Source: Burkholderia sp. SRS-W-2-2016 (GTDB taxonomy: Bacteria; Pseudomonadota; Gammaproteobacteria; Burkholderiales; Burkholderiaceae). Taken from it: a stretch of 64,000 nt of DNA. Numbering within the stretch: the stretch's first letter is position 1; each line of letters opens with the position of its first letter. Positions 51,640 through 60,699 of this stretch are shown here, one piece after another. Where the stretch lies: contig NZ_MSDV01000064.1 in the NCBI RefSeq assembly GCF_001931485.1, positions 40,238-104,237 of the forward strand. The letters are read 5' to 3'. The position numbers and the translations under genes were made by a program. The notes under the pieces are model-generated. The model searched no databases, had not been told where the DNA came from, and was given only the letters and a program-made list of their open reading frames with translations.

Positions 51640-53181
51640 TCAGCGCAAACGGATCGTCGTATTGACGCCGTCGTTCACGGTGTCGTCGTCGAACCAGCGC
51701 GCGGTCACTGTTTTGGTCTGCGTATAGAACTGCACGACCTGTTTGCCGTACGGACCGAGGTCGCCGAGCTTCGAGCCGCGCGAGCCGGTGAAGCTGAAGA
51801 ACGGCACCGGCACCGGAATCGGAATGTTGATGCCGACCTGGCCGATATCGATCTCGCTCTGGAATTTGCGCGCCGCCGCGCCGCTCTGCGTGAACAGGCC
51901 AACGCCGTTGCCGAACGGATTGCGGTTGACGAGCGCGATTGCGTCGTCGAGCGTCGCGACGCTCAGCACCACCAGCACCGGCCCGAAAATCTCGGTGCGG
52001 TAGATGTCCATCTCGGTGGTCGCGTCGGCGAATACGGTCGGGCCGATAAAGTTGCCCTGCTCGTAGCCCGCCACCTGGACGCCGCGGCCGTCGAGCGCGA
52101 GCGTCGCGCCTTCGCGCACACCCGACTCGATCAGGCCGAGAACCCGTTGCTTCGCCGCGCGCGACACCACCGGGCCGACGTCGGTGCCCGGCTCGTGGCC
52201 CGCGTTGACCTTCAGCGTCTTCGCCTTCGCGACCAGTTCCGGCAACCAGTCGCGCGCGGCGCCGACCAGCACCGCGACCGAGGTCGCCATGCAGCGCTGC
52301 CCGGCCGCGCCGAACGCGGCGCCGGCCAGCGCGTTGAGCGTCTGTTCGCGATTCGCATCGGGCAGCACGACCGCGTGATTTTTTGCGCCCATCATCGACT
52401 GCACGCGCTTGCCGTGCTCGCTGCCGAGCCGGTACACATGCGTGCCGACCGCGGTCGAGCCGACGAACGAAATCGCCTTCACCAGTTCATGCGTGCAGAG
52501 CGCGTCCACCACCTCCTTGCCGCCGTGCACGACGTTCAGCACGCCCTTCGGCACGCCGGCTTCGAGCGCGAGTTCGACCAGTTGCATCGTCGATAGCGGG
52601 TCCTGCTCGGACGGCTTCAGCACGAAGGTGTTGCCGCACACGAGCGCCATCGGGAACATCCACAGCGGGATCATCGCGGGGAAGTTGAACGGCGTGATGC
52701 CCGCGCAGACGCCGAGCGGCTGGCGGATCGTGTAGGTATCCACACCACCGGCGACGTTCTCCGCGAATTCGCCCTGCTGCAACGTGCCGATCGAACACGC
52801 ATGCTCGACCACTTCGAGGCCGCGGAAGATATCGCCTTCCGCATCGGGAATCGTCTTGCCCTGCTCCGCGCACAGCGTCTTCGCGATGCGCGGCATATGC
52901 TCGCGAATCAGCGCCTGGTACTTCAGCATGATGCGCATCCGCGCGCCGATCGGCGTGTCCTTCCACGTCTTGAATGCGGCATGCGCGCTGCGCACCGCTT
53001 CGTCGACTTCGGCGGCGGTCGCGAACGGCACGCGCGCGAGCACCGCCTGGGTGGCCGGATTGACGATGTCGCGCCACTCGGTGCTAGCCGATTCGACGAA
53101 CTCGCCGTTGATCAGCAGCTTGACGGTCGCGACATCGCCGGCCGCGTCGCGGCCGGTCGGGTTCGAAGCAATTGCGCTCAT
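51640..53181 (-). CDS. mmsA: Methylmalonate-semialdehyde dehydrogenase (CoA-acylating)
   Basis: This 513-residue aldehyde dehydrogenase forms propionyl-CoA from methylmalonate semialdehyde with NAD and CoA. The catalytic Cys297 lies in GAAGQRCMAT, a motif specific for MmsA. The cofactor-binding PFNFPAMIPLWMFPMAL and SFVGSTAVG are intact. The start was set at the ATG at 53181 with AGGAG upstream; the longer frame to 53292 is Arg/Cys-rich and has no signals. It lies 157 bases after the acyl-CoA synthetase gene. Confidence 0.96.
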   Translation of the reverse strand: MSAIASNPTGRDAAGDVATVKLLINGEFVESASTEWRDIVNPATQAVLARVPFATAAEVDEAVRSAHAAFKTWKDTPIGARMRIMLKYQALIREHMPRIAKTLCAEQGKTIPDAEGDIFRGLEVVEHACSIGTLQQGEFAENVAGGVDTYTIRQPLGVCAGITPFNFPAMIPLWMFPMALVCGNTFVLKPSEQDPLSTMQLVELALEAGVPKGVLNVVHGGKEVVDALCTHELVKAISFVGSTAVGTHVYRLGSEHGKRVQSMMGAKNHAVVLPDANREQTLNALAGAAFGAAGQRCMATSVAVLVGAARDWLPELVAKAKTLKVNAGHEPGTDVGPVVSRAAKQRVLGLIESGVREGATLALDGRGVQVAGYEQGNFIGPTVFADATTEMDIYRTEIFGPVLVVLSVATLDDAIALVNRNPFGNGVGLFTQSGAAARKFQSEIDIGQVGINIPIPVPVPFFSFTGSRGSKLGDLGPYGKQVVQFYTQTKTVTARWFDDDTVNDGVNTTIRLR

Positions 53182-53337
53182 GCTGAAACTCCTGTGCGAT
53201 GGCCGCGCGGCGGCCGGACAACGATAAGAAAAAAGGCAACAGGTCTCCCGCTCCGAATGCGCAACGCGAGTTCGGAACAGGAGGCGATTCAATCAAAGGC
53301 GATTAATCACGCGCAATGGACGCGCGGGATAAAAAGC

Positions 53338-55029
53338 TCAACGCAGATCCGGAAAATCCTCTTCCCAGTACTCATCGGGCAACCGCGCGGGCTCGGCCGC
53401 GCGCTCCATCTCGCGGCGCCGCAATTCGACGCGGCGGATCTTGCCGGAGATCGTCTTCGGCAGTTCGCTGAATTGCAGGCGACGAATCCGCTTGTACGGC
53501 GCGAGTTTTTCGCGCGAGAACGCGAATACCGCGCGCGCGAGTTCGGGACCGGCTTCGTATCCCTGACGCACGGTGACGAACGCCTTCGGCACCGCGAGGC
53601 GCAGCGGGTCGGCGCTCGGCACGACCGCCGCTTCGCCAATCGCCTCGTGTTCGATCAGCACGCTTTCGAGTTCGAACGGACTCAAACGATAGTCGGACGA
53701 TTTGAACACGTCGTCCGCGCGGCCGACGTACACGTAGTAGCCGTCGTCGCGGCGCAGCGCGACATCGGAGGTGCGGTAAAAGCCGTTGCGCATCGCCTGC
53801 TCGGTGGCCTTCGCGTTGTTCGCGTAGCCGGTCATCAAACCGAGCGGGCGGTCAGTGAGCGGCAGCGCGATTTCGCCTTCGGTCACCGGCTGGTCGTCGG
53901 CGTCGAGCAGTTCGACCCGGTAGCCCGGCAGCGGCCGCCCCATCGAGCCGGGCACGACCGGCTGGCCCGGCGGATTGCCGATCTGGCAGGTCGTTTCCGT
54001 CTGGCCGTAGCCGTCGCGAATCGTGATTCCCCACGCGTGCTTCACGCGCTCGATGATCTCCGGATTCAGCGGCTCGCCCGCGCCGACGATCTCGCGCAGC
54101 TTGACCGGAAAGTCGGTCAGGCGCTCCTGCACCAGCATCCGCCAGACGGTCGGCGGCGCGCACAGCGTGGTCACGTTGAAGCGCACCAGCGCGGCGAGCG
54201 TGTCTTTCGGCACGAAGCGCGCGAAGTTGTACACGAACACGCAGGCCTGCGCGTTCCACGGCGCGAAGAAGCAGCTCCATGCGTGCTTGGCCCAGCCCGG
54301 CGAGCTGATGTTCCAGTGAATGTCGCCGGCCTGCAGGCCGATCCAGTACATCGTCGATAGATGCCCGACCGGATAGCTCTGGTGCGTGTGCTCAACGAGC
54401 TTCGGCTTCGACGTGGTGCCGGACGTGAAGTACAGCAGCATCGGATCGCTCGCGCGGGTCACGCCTTCCGGTGTGAAGTCCGGCGACGCGTCGTACGCGC
54501 CGGCCAGATCGATCCAGCCGTCGCGCGCTGCGCCGACCGAAAAGCGCGTGAGCGGCGCATCGAGCGTGTCGAACTTGGCGAGCTCCGCGCTATCGACCAC
54601 CGCGAATTTCGCACCGCCGATCTGCACGCGGTCGCGCACATCGTCGGCGGAGAGTTGCGTGGTGGCGGGCAGCACGATCGCGCCGAGCTTCATCGCGGCG
54701 AGCATCACGTCCCATAGCTCGACCCGGTTCGGCAGCATCAGCAGCACGCGATCGCCGCGACCGACGCCCGCCGCGCGCAGGAAGTTCGCCATCCGCGCCG
54801 AGCGCTCCGACATCTGCGCATACGACAGCTTCAGGCCTTCGCTCGCCGGGTCGTCGACGATCCACAGCGCCGGGTTCGGGTTGTCGCGCGCGATTGCATC
54901 GAAGTAGTCGAGCGCCCAGTTGAACTCGTCGAGCGCCGGCCACGCGAACTCGCTGTATGCGCGCTCGTAGTCGGTCCGATGGCGCACCAGCAGATCGCGC
55001 GCGTCGAGAAAGGCTTTCGCTGCAGTCAT
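53338..55029 (-). CDS. AMP-dependent acyl-CoA synthetase (acetyl-/isobutyryl-type)
   Basis: This 563-residue ligase activates a carboxylic acid with ATP and CoA. The AMP-binding signatures are YFTSGTTSKPK (200-210), GYGQTET near 330 and the C-terminal domain with GRADDVFKSSDYRLSPFE and the catalytic lysine of PKTISGKIRR. The sequence is of the medium-chain/ACSM-like type, and its place in a valine operon suggests isobutyrate or a related branched acid. The start at 55029 has GGAGACAAACG upstream. The long open frame continuing to 56406 is shadow sequence of the next gene. Confidence 0.92.
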   Translation of the reverse strand: MTAAKAFLDARDLLVRHRTDYERAYSEFAWPALDEFNWALDYFDAIARDNPNPALWIVDDPASEGLKLSYAQMSERSARMANFLRAAGVGRGDRVLLMLPNRVELWDVMLAAMKLGAIVLPATTQLSADDVRDRVQIGGAKFAVVDSAELAKFDTLDAPLTRFSVGAARDGWIDLAGAYDASPDFTPEGVTRASDPMLLYFTSGTTSKPKLVEHTHQSYPVGHLSTMYWIGLQAGDIHWNISSPGWAKHAWSCFFAPWNAQACVFVYNFARFVPKDTLAALVRFNVTTLCAPPTVWRMLVQERLTDFPVKLREIVGAGEPLNPEIIERVKHAWGITIRDGYGQTETTCQIGNPPGQPVVPGSMGRPLPGYRVELLDADDQPVTEGEIALPLTDRPLGLMTGYANNAKATEQAMRNGFYRTSDVALRRDDGYYVYVGRADDVFKSSDYRLSPFELESVLIEHEAIGEAAVVPSADPLRLAVPKAFVTVRQGYEAGPELARAVFAFSREKLAPYKRIRRLQFSELPKTISGKIRRVELRRREMERAAEPARLPDEYWEEDFPDLR

Positions 55030-55196
55030 CGTTTGTCTCCTGTCAGCAAGGTGGTTGCTGTCGGCGCCGATGCGCCCGGTTGTTATTGCCGGCTTGCCGC
55101 TGCGTTGCGCCTGTACTGCGCTGCGCCGTTCGGTGCGACGCGTCGTCCACGGCCCGGCTATTGTGCGCTCAAACGGCGCCGTCAAAACAGGCGCAA

Positions 55197-56336
55197 TCAA
55201 ACATGGCGCGCGATCACCATCCGCTGCACTTCGCTGGTCCCCTCGTAAATCTGCGTGATGCGCGCGTCGCGGTAATGGCGCTCGACCGCGTAATCCTCCA
55301 GGTAACCGTAGCCGCCGTGAATCTGGATCGCGTTCGAGCAGATTTCCTCTGCCAGCTCCGACGCGAACAGCTTCGCCTGCGATGCCTCCGACAGACACGG
55401 CCGCCCCGCCGAGCGCAACCGCGCCGCGTGATGCACGAGCAGGCGCGCGGCGTTCAGCCGGGTCGCCATATCGGCGAGCATGTTGGCGATCGTCTGGTGG
55501 TCTTTCAAAGGCTTGCCGAACTGTTCGCGCTCGCTCGCATAGGCGCGCGCGGCATCGAACGCGGCCCGCGCGATGCCGACCGCCTGCGCGGCGATGCCGA
55601 TGCGCCCGCCCTCCAGATTCGACAGCGCGATACGCAAACCGTCGCCCGGTTCGCCGAGCAGATTGGCCTCGGGGATCGCGCAGTGATCGAGCGAGATCGG
55701 GCAGGTATCGGACGCGCGGATGCCGAGCTTGTGCTCGGGCCGGCCCACCTGGAAGCCGGGCGTCGCGGTCGGCACGATGAACGCCGACAGCCCGCGCTTG
55801 CCGCGCTCGGGATCGGTGACCGCGAACACGATCGCGAGGCCGGCGCGCGCGCCGTTGGTCACGAACTGCTTGCTGCCGTTCAGAATCCATTGACCGTCGC
55901 GCAGCACCGCGCGGGTGCGCAGGTTGTTCGCCTCGGAGCCCGCCTGCGGCTCGGTCAGGCAGAACGCGCCGATCGTGCGGCCGGTGGCCAGATCGTGCAG
56001 ATAGCGGTCCTTCTGCGCGGCGCTGCCGAAGTTCAGGATCGGTCCGCAGCCGACCGAGTTGTGCACGCTCATCAGCGTCGCGCAGGCCGCGCAGCCGGCG
56101 GCGATTTCTTCGAGCGCGAGCGCGTAGGCGACGTAGTCGGTGTACGAGCCGCCCCACTCGGACGGCACGATCATGCCGAGAAAGCCGAGTTCGCCCATCT
56201 GCGCGACGACTTCCGCCGGCAGTTGCGCGTCGCGATCCCATTGCGCCGCGTGAGGCGCGAGGCATTCGCTCGCGAAGTCGCGCGCGGCGTCGCGGATCAT
56301 CCGTTGTTCGTCGGTGTAGAAGCTGTCCATGTTCAT
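55197..56336 (-). CDS. Acyl-CoA dehydrogenase (isobutyryl-CoA dehydrogenase type)
   Basis: This 379-residue FAD enzyme oxidises branched-chain acyl-CoA and passes electrons to ETF. It has the usual order: N-terminal helical domain, the FAD strand FCLTEPQAGSEANNLRT, KQFVTNGA, and the C-terminal helices with QIHGGYGYLEDYAVERHYRDAR and the general base Glu365 in IYEGTSEVQR. The genomic link with mmsA/mmsB points to isobutyryl-CoA. The ATG at 56336 has AAAGGA upstream; a second in-frame ATG lies two codons later. It is the first gene of the operon and divergent from an AraC regulator. Confidence 0.93.
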   Translation of the reverse strand: MNMDSFYTDEQRMIRDAARDFASECLAPHAAQWDRDAQLPAEVVAQMGELGFLGMIVPSEWGGSYTDYVAYALALEEIAAGCAACATLMSVHNSVGCGPILNFGSAAQKDRYLHDLATGRTIGAFCLTEPQAGSEANNLRTRAVLRDGQWILNGSKQFVTNGARAGLAIVFAVTDPERGKRGLSAFIVPTATPGFQVGRPEHKLGIRASDTCPISLDHCAIPEANLLGEPGDGLRIALSNLEGGRIGIAAQAVGIARAAFDAARAYASEREQFGKPLKDHQTIANMLADMATRLNAARLLVHHAARLRSAGRPCLSEASQAKLFASELAEEICSNAIQIHGGYGYLEDYAVERHYRDARITQIYEGTSEVQRMVIARHV

Positions 56337-56562
56337 GACTGCGTCCTTTGCTATGCAGACGATCTTTGCGTTGCCGCGAGGGCTCGATGGATGCAAGTGT
56401 AGGCAAGCCGCCCGTCCCGCTCGATGCTCGCTGCGCTCAATCTTGCTGAGCGCTTTTGCCATACTGATAACATCCCGGCTTTCCACGGCTCGCTTTTTTG
56501 CGCATTGCATGAGCCCGACCCCGTCCCGAAGTGAGCGCTTTTACCAGAACGACCCTACGCGC

Positions 56563-57609
56563 ATGAAAAGCGACAAAGGCACGATCTCCATCAGTCTCGT
56601 CGAGGAAGCGCTCGCGCTCGCAAGCGCGCGCGGCCTCGACGCCCGGCCGCTCGCCGAAGCCGCGGGGATCGCCGCGCCGATGCTCGCGTCGCCGAAGGGC
56701 CGCGTGTCGTCCGCGCAATACGGCGCGCTGTGGGCGAGCATCGCCCGCGCGCTCGACGACGAATTCTTCGGTCAGGACTCCCATCCGATGAAAAGCGGCA
56801 GCTTCATCGCGATGACGCAGATGGCGCTCGGCGCGCGCAACGGCGCGCAGGCGCTGACGCGCGCGGTCGGCTTCATGCGCCTCGTGCTGGACGATCTCGG
56901 CGTGACGATCGACACCGACGCCGGGCGCGTGCGGCTGCGCTACGTCGAACGGCCGCGCGCGAAGCCGCCGGCGATGTTCGCGTACGCGACGTATTTCATC
57001 CTCGTGTATGGGCTCGTGTGCTGGCTGGTCGGCCGGCGCATTCCGCTCGTCGAGGCGCGCTTTCGCTGCGCGGCGCCGCCGGCCGCGCACGAATACCGGC
57101 TGATGTTCTGCGACGACATGCGCTTCGACCAGCCCGAGTCGTACGTCGATCTGGAGCCCGCGTTTCTCGACCTGCCGGTGATCCAGAGCGCGCGTTCGGC
57201 GCGCACGTTTTTGCGCGATGCGCCGGGCAGCTTCATCGTCAAATACCGCAATCCGGGCTCGCTCGCCGCGCGCGTGCGCAAAACGCTGCGCGCGCTGCCG
57301 ATGGCGAACTGGCCCGCCGCCGATCAGATGGCCGCGCGCCTGCACGTCGCCGAAGCGACGATGCGGCGGCATCTGAAGCAGGAAGGCCACACCTATCAGT
57401 CGATCAAGGACGCGCTCCGGCGCGACATCGCGATTGCCGAATTGCAGCGCGGCCAGCGCACGATCGCCGATATCGCGAACGCGGTCGGCTTTGCGGAGCC
57501 GAGCGCGTTTCATCGCGCGTTCCGCAAATGGACCGGAATGCGGCCGGCCGACTATCGACCCGCGCGCGCCGGACGGGTCGAACTCACGCGCCGCGCTGAA
57601 TCGGACTAA
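56563..57609 (+). CDS. AraC-family regulator of the valine operon (Arabinose_bd type)
   Basis: This 348-residue regulator has an N-terminal OruR/ArgR-like ligand domain (about 5-210, including SVEEALALASARGLDARPL-type helix and SFIAMTQMALGARNGAQAL) and a C-terminal double helix-turn-helix (MAARLHVAEATMRRHLKQEG, then IADIANAVGFAEPSAFHRAF and GMRPADYR). The ATG at 56563 is taken as start; one at 56509 in frame is possible and would add 18 residues. Neither has a good ribosome site. It is divergent from the acyl-CoA dehydrogenase and is the probable activator of the operon. Confidence 0.9.
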   Translation: MKSDKGTISISLVEEALALASARGLDARPLAEAAGIAAPMLASPKGRVSSAQYGALWASIARALDDEFFGQDSHPMKSGSFIAMTQMALGARNGAQALTRAVGFMRLVLDDLGVTIDTDAGRVRLRYVERPRAKPPAMFAYATYFILVYGLVCWLVGRRIPLVEARFRCAAPPAAHEYRLMFCDDMRFDQPESYVDLEPAFLDLPVIQSARSARTFLRDAPGSFIVKYRNPGSLAARVRKTLRALPMANWPAADQMAARLHVAEATMRRHLKQEGHTYQSIKDALRRDIAIAELQRGQRTIADIANAVGFAEPSAFHRAFRKWTGMRPADYRPARAGRVELTRRAESD

Positions 57610-57650
57610 GCTTTAAGCGGCAACCGGCCAGCCCCTGATCGAGGTAGCGG

Positions 57651-57689
57651 CCGCCGCGCCGCCGGTTTTTGCGCCGGCGGAGGCGGCGG
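57651..57689 (+). terminator. Long GC hairpin between the AraC gene and nfeD
   Basis: The arm 57651-57665 (CCGCCGCGCCGCCGG) pairs with 57674-57689 (CCGGCGGAGGCGGCGG) except for one mismatch/bulge, over a TTTTTGCG loop. It starts about 42 bases after the regulator stop and ends nine bases before the NfeD start, so it may act as terminator for one gene and block or tune translation of the next. Confidence 0.5.
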
Positions 57690-57698
57690 CCGGCAGCG

Positions 57699-59348
57699 AT
57701 GAACACGATGGTGCGTCTCCCGCTCCGGCAGTCCGGTCCGCGCCCGCCGCTTATCCGCGGTGGGGTCGCGGGCCGTTTGATGCGCGGCATCGCCGCGCTC
57801 GGCGTGCTGTTGGCGCTCGGGTTTGGGTTCGCGGCACGCGAAGGAGGGGCGACGGGCTCGGCGGGCGCTAACGGCTCTGCAGGCCTGGCAGAGTCGACGC
57901 TTGCTTCGCTCTCTGCGTTTTCTCCGGTCGCGGCAGCGCACGCCGCCAACCCGACTGGCCTCGCGGCGGCCGCGTCGAACAGCGTGGTCGTGATTTCGAT
58001 CAACGGCGCGATCGGCCCGGGCAGCGCCGATTTCATCGTGCGCGGTCTGGAACGCGCGGCGAGCCGCCACGCGCAACTCGCGGTGCTGCAACTCGACACC
58101 CCCGGCGGCCTCGATACGTCGATGCGGCAGATCATCAAGGCGATCCTCGCATCGCCGGTGCCGGTCGCGACCTTCATCGCGCCGAGCGGCGCGCGCGCCG
58201 CCAGCGCCGGCACCTACATCATCTACGCGAGCCATATCGCGGCGATGGCGCCCGGCACCAATCTCGGCGCGGCGACGCCGATCCAGGTGGGGATCGGCGG
58301 CAACGAGCCGCCGGGGCCGTCCGCGCCCGACACATCCGCACCCGCCACGGCCGGCGCCCCCAACCCCGCCAGCACACTCCCGCTCGACAGCCAATCGACC
58401 GAACTGCGCAAGCAGGTCCACGACGCGGCCGCCTACATCCGCGGCCTCGCCCAGATGCGCGGCCGCAACGCCGACTGGGCCGAGCGCGCGGTCCGCGAGG
58501 CGGTCAGCCTGTCCGACGAGGAAGCGCTCGCGCAGCACGTGATCGACGTGGTCGCGCGCGACGTGCCCGCCCTGCTGCGCCAGCTCGACGGCCGCACGCT
58601 GACGACCAGCGCCGGCGCCGTCACGCTGCACACCGCGCACGCGCCGCTGGTCATGCTCGAACCCGACTGGCGCAGCCGCTTTCTCGCGGTGATCACCGAT
58701 CCGAGCGTCGCGCTGGTCCTGCTGATGCTCGGCATGTATGGCCTCTTCTTCGAGTTCGCCAATCCGGGCTTCGTGCTGCCCGGCGTGGTCGGCGCGATCA
58801 GCCTGCTGCTCGGCCTGTTCGCGATGCAGATGCTGCCGGTCAGCTACGTCGGCCTCGGCCTGATCTTCCTCGGCATCGCGTTTCTGATCGGCGAGGCGTT
58901 TCTGCCGACCTTCGGCTCGCTCGGCTTCGGCGGCGTGGTCGCGTTCGTGATCGGCGCGATGATGCTGATGGATACCGACGTGCCCGGCTACGGGATCCCG
59001 CTGCCATTGATCGCCGCGGTCGTCGTATTCAGCGTCGCGTTCGTGCTCGGCGTGTCGCGGCTTGCACTGCGCGCGCGGCGCCGGCCGGTCGTGACGGGCT
59101 CCGAGGCGCTGATCGGCTGCATCGGCGTGGTGCTGGACGGCGGCTTGCTGCCCGAACCCGCGAGCGGCGGCGGCGCACTGGCCGGCTGGGCCCGCGTGCA
59201 TGGCGAGCGCTGGCGGGTGTCGAGCAGTGCGCCGGCCGCCGCCGGCCAGACCGTGCGCGTGACCGCGCGGCATGGCCTGACGCTGACCGTGGTGCCGGTG
59301 CCGTCGACGGTCGCGGCGCCGGACGCGCTACAAGGAGAACGCTCATGA
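57699..59348 (+). CDS. nfeD: NfeD-type membrane-bound serine protease
   Basis: This 549-residue protein has an N-terminal hydrophobic segment (about 28-46), a Gly/Ala-rich stretch and a ClpP-class domain. The Ser-Lys dyad is Ser169 (RAASAGTYI) and Lys238 (ELRKQVHDAAAYIRGLA). A Pro/Ala/Thr-rich insert at about 200-230 (EPPGPSAPDTSAP) lies between them. Four to six membrane helices (about 310-440) and a C-terminal OB-fold NfeD domain (about 460-545) follow. Such proteases pair with stomatin-like slipins; the slipin gene overlaps the stop here. The ATG at 57699 is preferred but has only a weak AGGCGG site. Confidence 0.9.
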   Translation: MNTMVRLPLRQSGPRPPLIRGGVAGRLMRGIAALGVLLALGFGFAAREGGATGSAGANGSAGLAESTLASLSAFSPVAAAHAANPTGLAAAASNSVVVISINGAIGPGSADFIVRGLERAASRHAQLAVLQLDTPGGLDTSMRQIIKAILASPVPVATFIAPSGARAASAGTYIIYASHIAAMAPGTNLGAATPIQVGIGGNEPPGPSAPDTSAPATAGAPNPASTLPLDSQSTELRKQVHDAAAYIRGLAQMRGRNADWAERAVREAVSLSDEEALAQHVIDVVARDVPALLRQLDGRTLTTSAGAVTLHTAHAPLVMLEPDWRSRFLAVITDPSVALVLLMLGMYGLFFEFANPGFVLPGVVGAISLLLGLFAMQMLPVSYVGLGLIFLGIAFLIGEAFLPTFGSLGFGGVVAFVIGAMMLMDTDVPGYGIPLPLIAAVVVFSVAFVLGVSRLALRARRRPVVTGSEALIGCIGVVLDGGLLPEPASGGGALAGWARVHGERWRVSSSAPAAAGQTVRVTARHGLTLTVVPVPSTVAAPDALQGERS

Positions 59349-60115
59349 TCGGCTTCACATTCGGCTTCAGCAGCATCCTGATCCTGCTGGTGGCCGCGCT
59401 GATCGCATCGTCGGTGCGGATTTTCCGCGAGTACGAGCGCGGCGTCGTGTTCATGCTCGGGCGCTTCTGGAAGGTCAAGGGGCCCGGTCTCGTGCTGATC
59501 GTGCCGATCGTCCAGCAGGCGGTGCGGATGGATCTGCGCACCGTCGTGTTCGACGTGCCGCCGCAGGACGTGATCACGCGCGACAACGTGTCGGTGAAGG
59601 TCAACGCGGTCGTGTATTTCCGCGTGGTCGATCCGGAGAAGGCGGTGATCCAGGTTGCCAAGTACTTCGAAGCAACCAGCCAGCTCGCGCAGACGACGTT
59701 GCGCGCGGTGCTCGGCAAGCACGACCTCGATCAGCTGCTGTCGGAGCGCGAGCAACTGAACGCCGACATCCAGAAGGTGCTCGACGCGCAGACCGACGCG
59801 TGGGGGATCAAGGTGTCGATCGTCGAGATCAAGCACGTCGACATCAACGAAACGATGATTCGCGCGATCGCGCGCCAGGCCGAAGCCGAGCGCGAACGGC
59901 GCGCGAAGGTGATTCACGCGGAGGGCGAACTGCAGGCGTCGCAGCAACTGCTGCAGGCCGCGCAGACGCTCGCCCAGCAGCCGCAGGCGATGCAGCTGCG
60001 CTATCTGCAAACGCTGACGACGATCGCCGCCGACAAGAATTCGACGATCGTCTTTCCGCTGCCGATCGATCTGGTCAGCGCGGTGATGGAGCGCTTCGGC
60101 AAGCCGTCGGCCTGA
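59345..60115 (+). CDS. Slipin / stomatin-like SPFH-domain protein
   Basis: This 256-residue protein has a short N-terminal membrane helix (about 5-25: FSSILILLVAALIASSVRIF) and an SPFH/Band 7 domain (about 27-190: YERGVVFMLGRFWKVKGPGLV, then VSVKVNAVVYFRVVDPEKAV). A long coiled-coil follows (ARQAEAERERRAKVIHAEGE) with LRYLQTLTTIAADKNSTIVFPLP at the end. It organises membrane microdomains and, in this family, is the partner and substrate of NfeD proteases. Its ATG overlaps the nfeD stop in ATGA, so translation is coupled. Confidence 0.95.
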   Translation: MIGFTFGFSSILILLVAALIASSVRIFREYERGVVFMLGRFWKVKGPGLVLIVPIVQQAVRMDLRTVVFDVPPQDVITRDNVSVKVNAVVYFRVVDPEKAVIQVAKYFEATSQLAQTTLRAVLGKHDLDQLLSEREQLNADIQKVLDAQTDAWGIKVSIVEIKHVDINETMIRAIARQAEAERERRAKVIHAEGELQASQQLLQAAQTLAQQPQAMQLRYLQTLTTIAADKNSTIVFPLPIDLVSAVMERFGKPSA

Positions 60116-60257
60116 GCTCCGTCGCACCCGGCCTACCCGGCCCACCCCGCCGGCAGAAATGCTGCATTGCTTTCCATCGCCTTACTCGGCGCGCAGCAAA
60201 AACCTAGAATGCCCGGCTGTTTTTTTTAATGCTCCATCGGAGCCTGAAGAGCCTGTC

Positions 60258-60515
60258 ATGAAAATGCTTTCCCACCTTGGTCTCGGCGCGCTGCTCGCCG
60301 CCGTGAGTTTCAGCGTGTGCGCGCAAGCCGTCACGCAGCCCGCCGACCCGTCGGCGCCGAAGACCCGCGCGCAGGTGCGCGCCGACCTCGCCGAATGGCG
60401 CGCCGCCGGTTACGACCCGTTCGACTGGCTGAACTATCCGGAAAACGCGCTGCGCGCGGGCCGCATCGTCGCGCAGCAGCGCGCGCAGCAGGCGGGCGCG
60501 ACGGCGGTGCAGTAA
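60258..60515 (+). CDS. DUF4148 small exported protein
   Basis: This 85-residue protein begins with a signal peptide (MKMLSHLGLGALLAAVSFSV) cleaved near CAQA. The mature part KTRAQVRADLAEWRAAGYDPFDW is the DUF4148 motif found in many Burkholderiales. Function unknown. The start was set at 60258 because the exported-protein signal begins there; a longer frame to 60159 has no signals. Confidence 0.85.
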   Translation: MKMLSHLGLGALLAAVSFSVCAQAVTQPADPSAPKTRAQVRADLAEWRAAGYDPFDWLNYPENALRAGRIVAQQRAQQAGATAVQ

Positions 60516-60699
60516 CGCGGCGGCGGCGACGCTGAGCGGAGAACGGCGTAACGGCAAGCGCTGGCCGCCCGCCGGTCCCGGGGCAAATCCACCCGCCGCC
60601 GCGCGGCGCGGTATCATTTCGCCCCTTCGACACCCTTCGCCACCCTCTGCAGCCGCCCCGTCCACCGGGCTCCGGCCGCGCTCAGCCGGAACCCGCACC

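Noticed and set aside
53338..56406. A 1022-codon minus-strand open frame that could look like an acyl-CoA dehydrogenase-ligase fusion
   Set aside because: Only the 563 codons from 55029 have ligase homology and a ribosome site. The upstream part is Arg/Ala-rich shadow of the acyl-CoA dehydrogenase gene, which uses another frame from 56336.
57606..59273. Long minus-strand open frame opposite nfeD
   Set aside because: Arg/His/Asp-rich composition typical of antisense frames in GC-rich genes; nfeD on the plus strand has full domain support.
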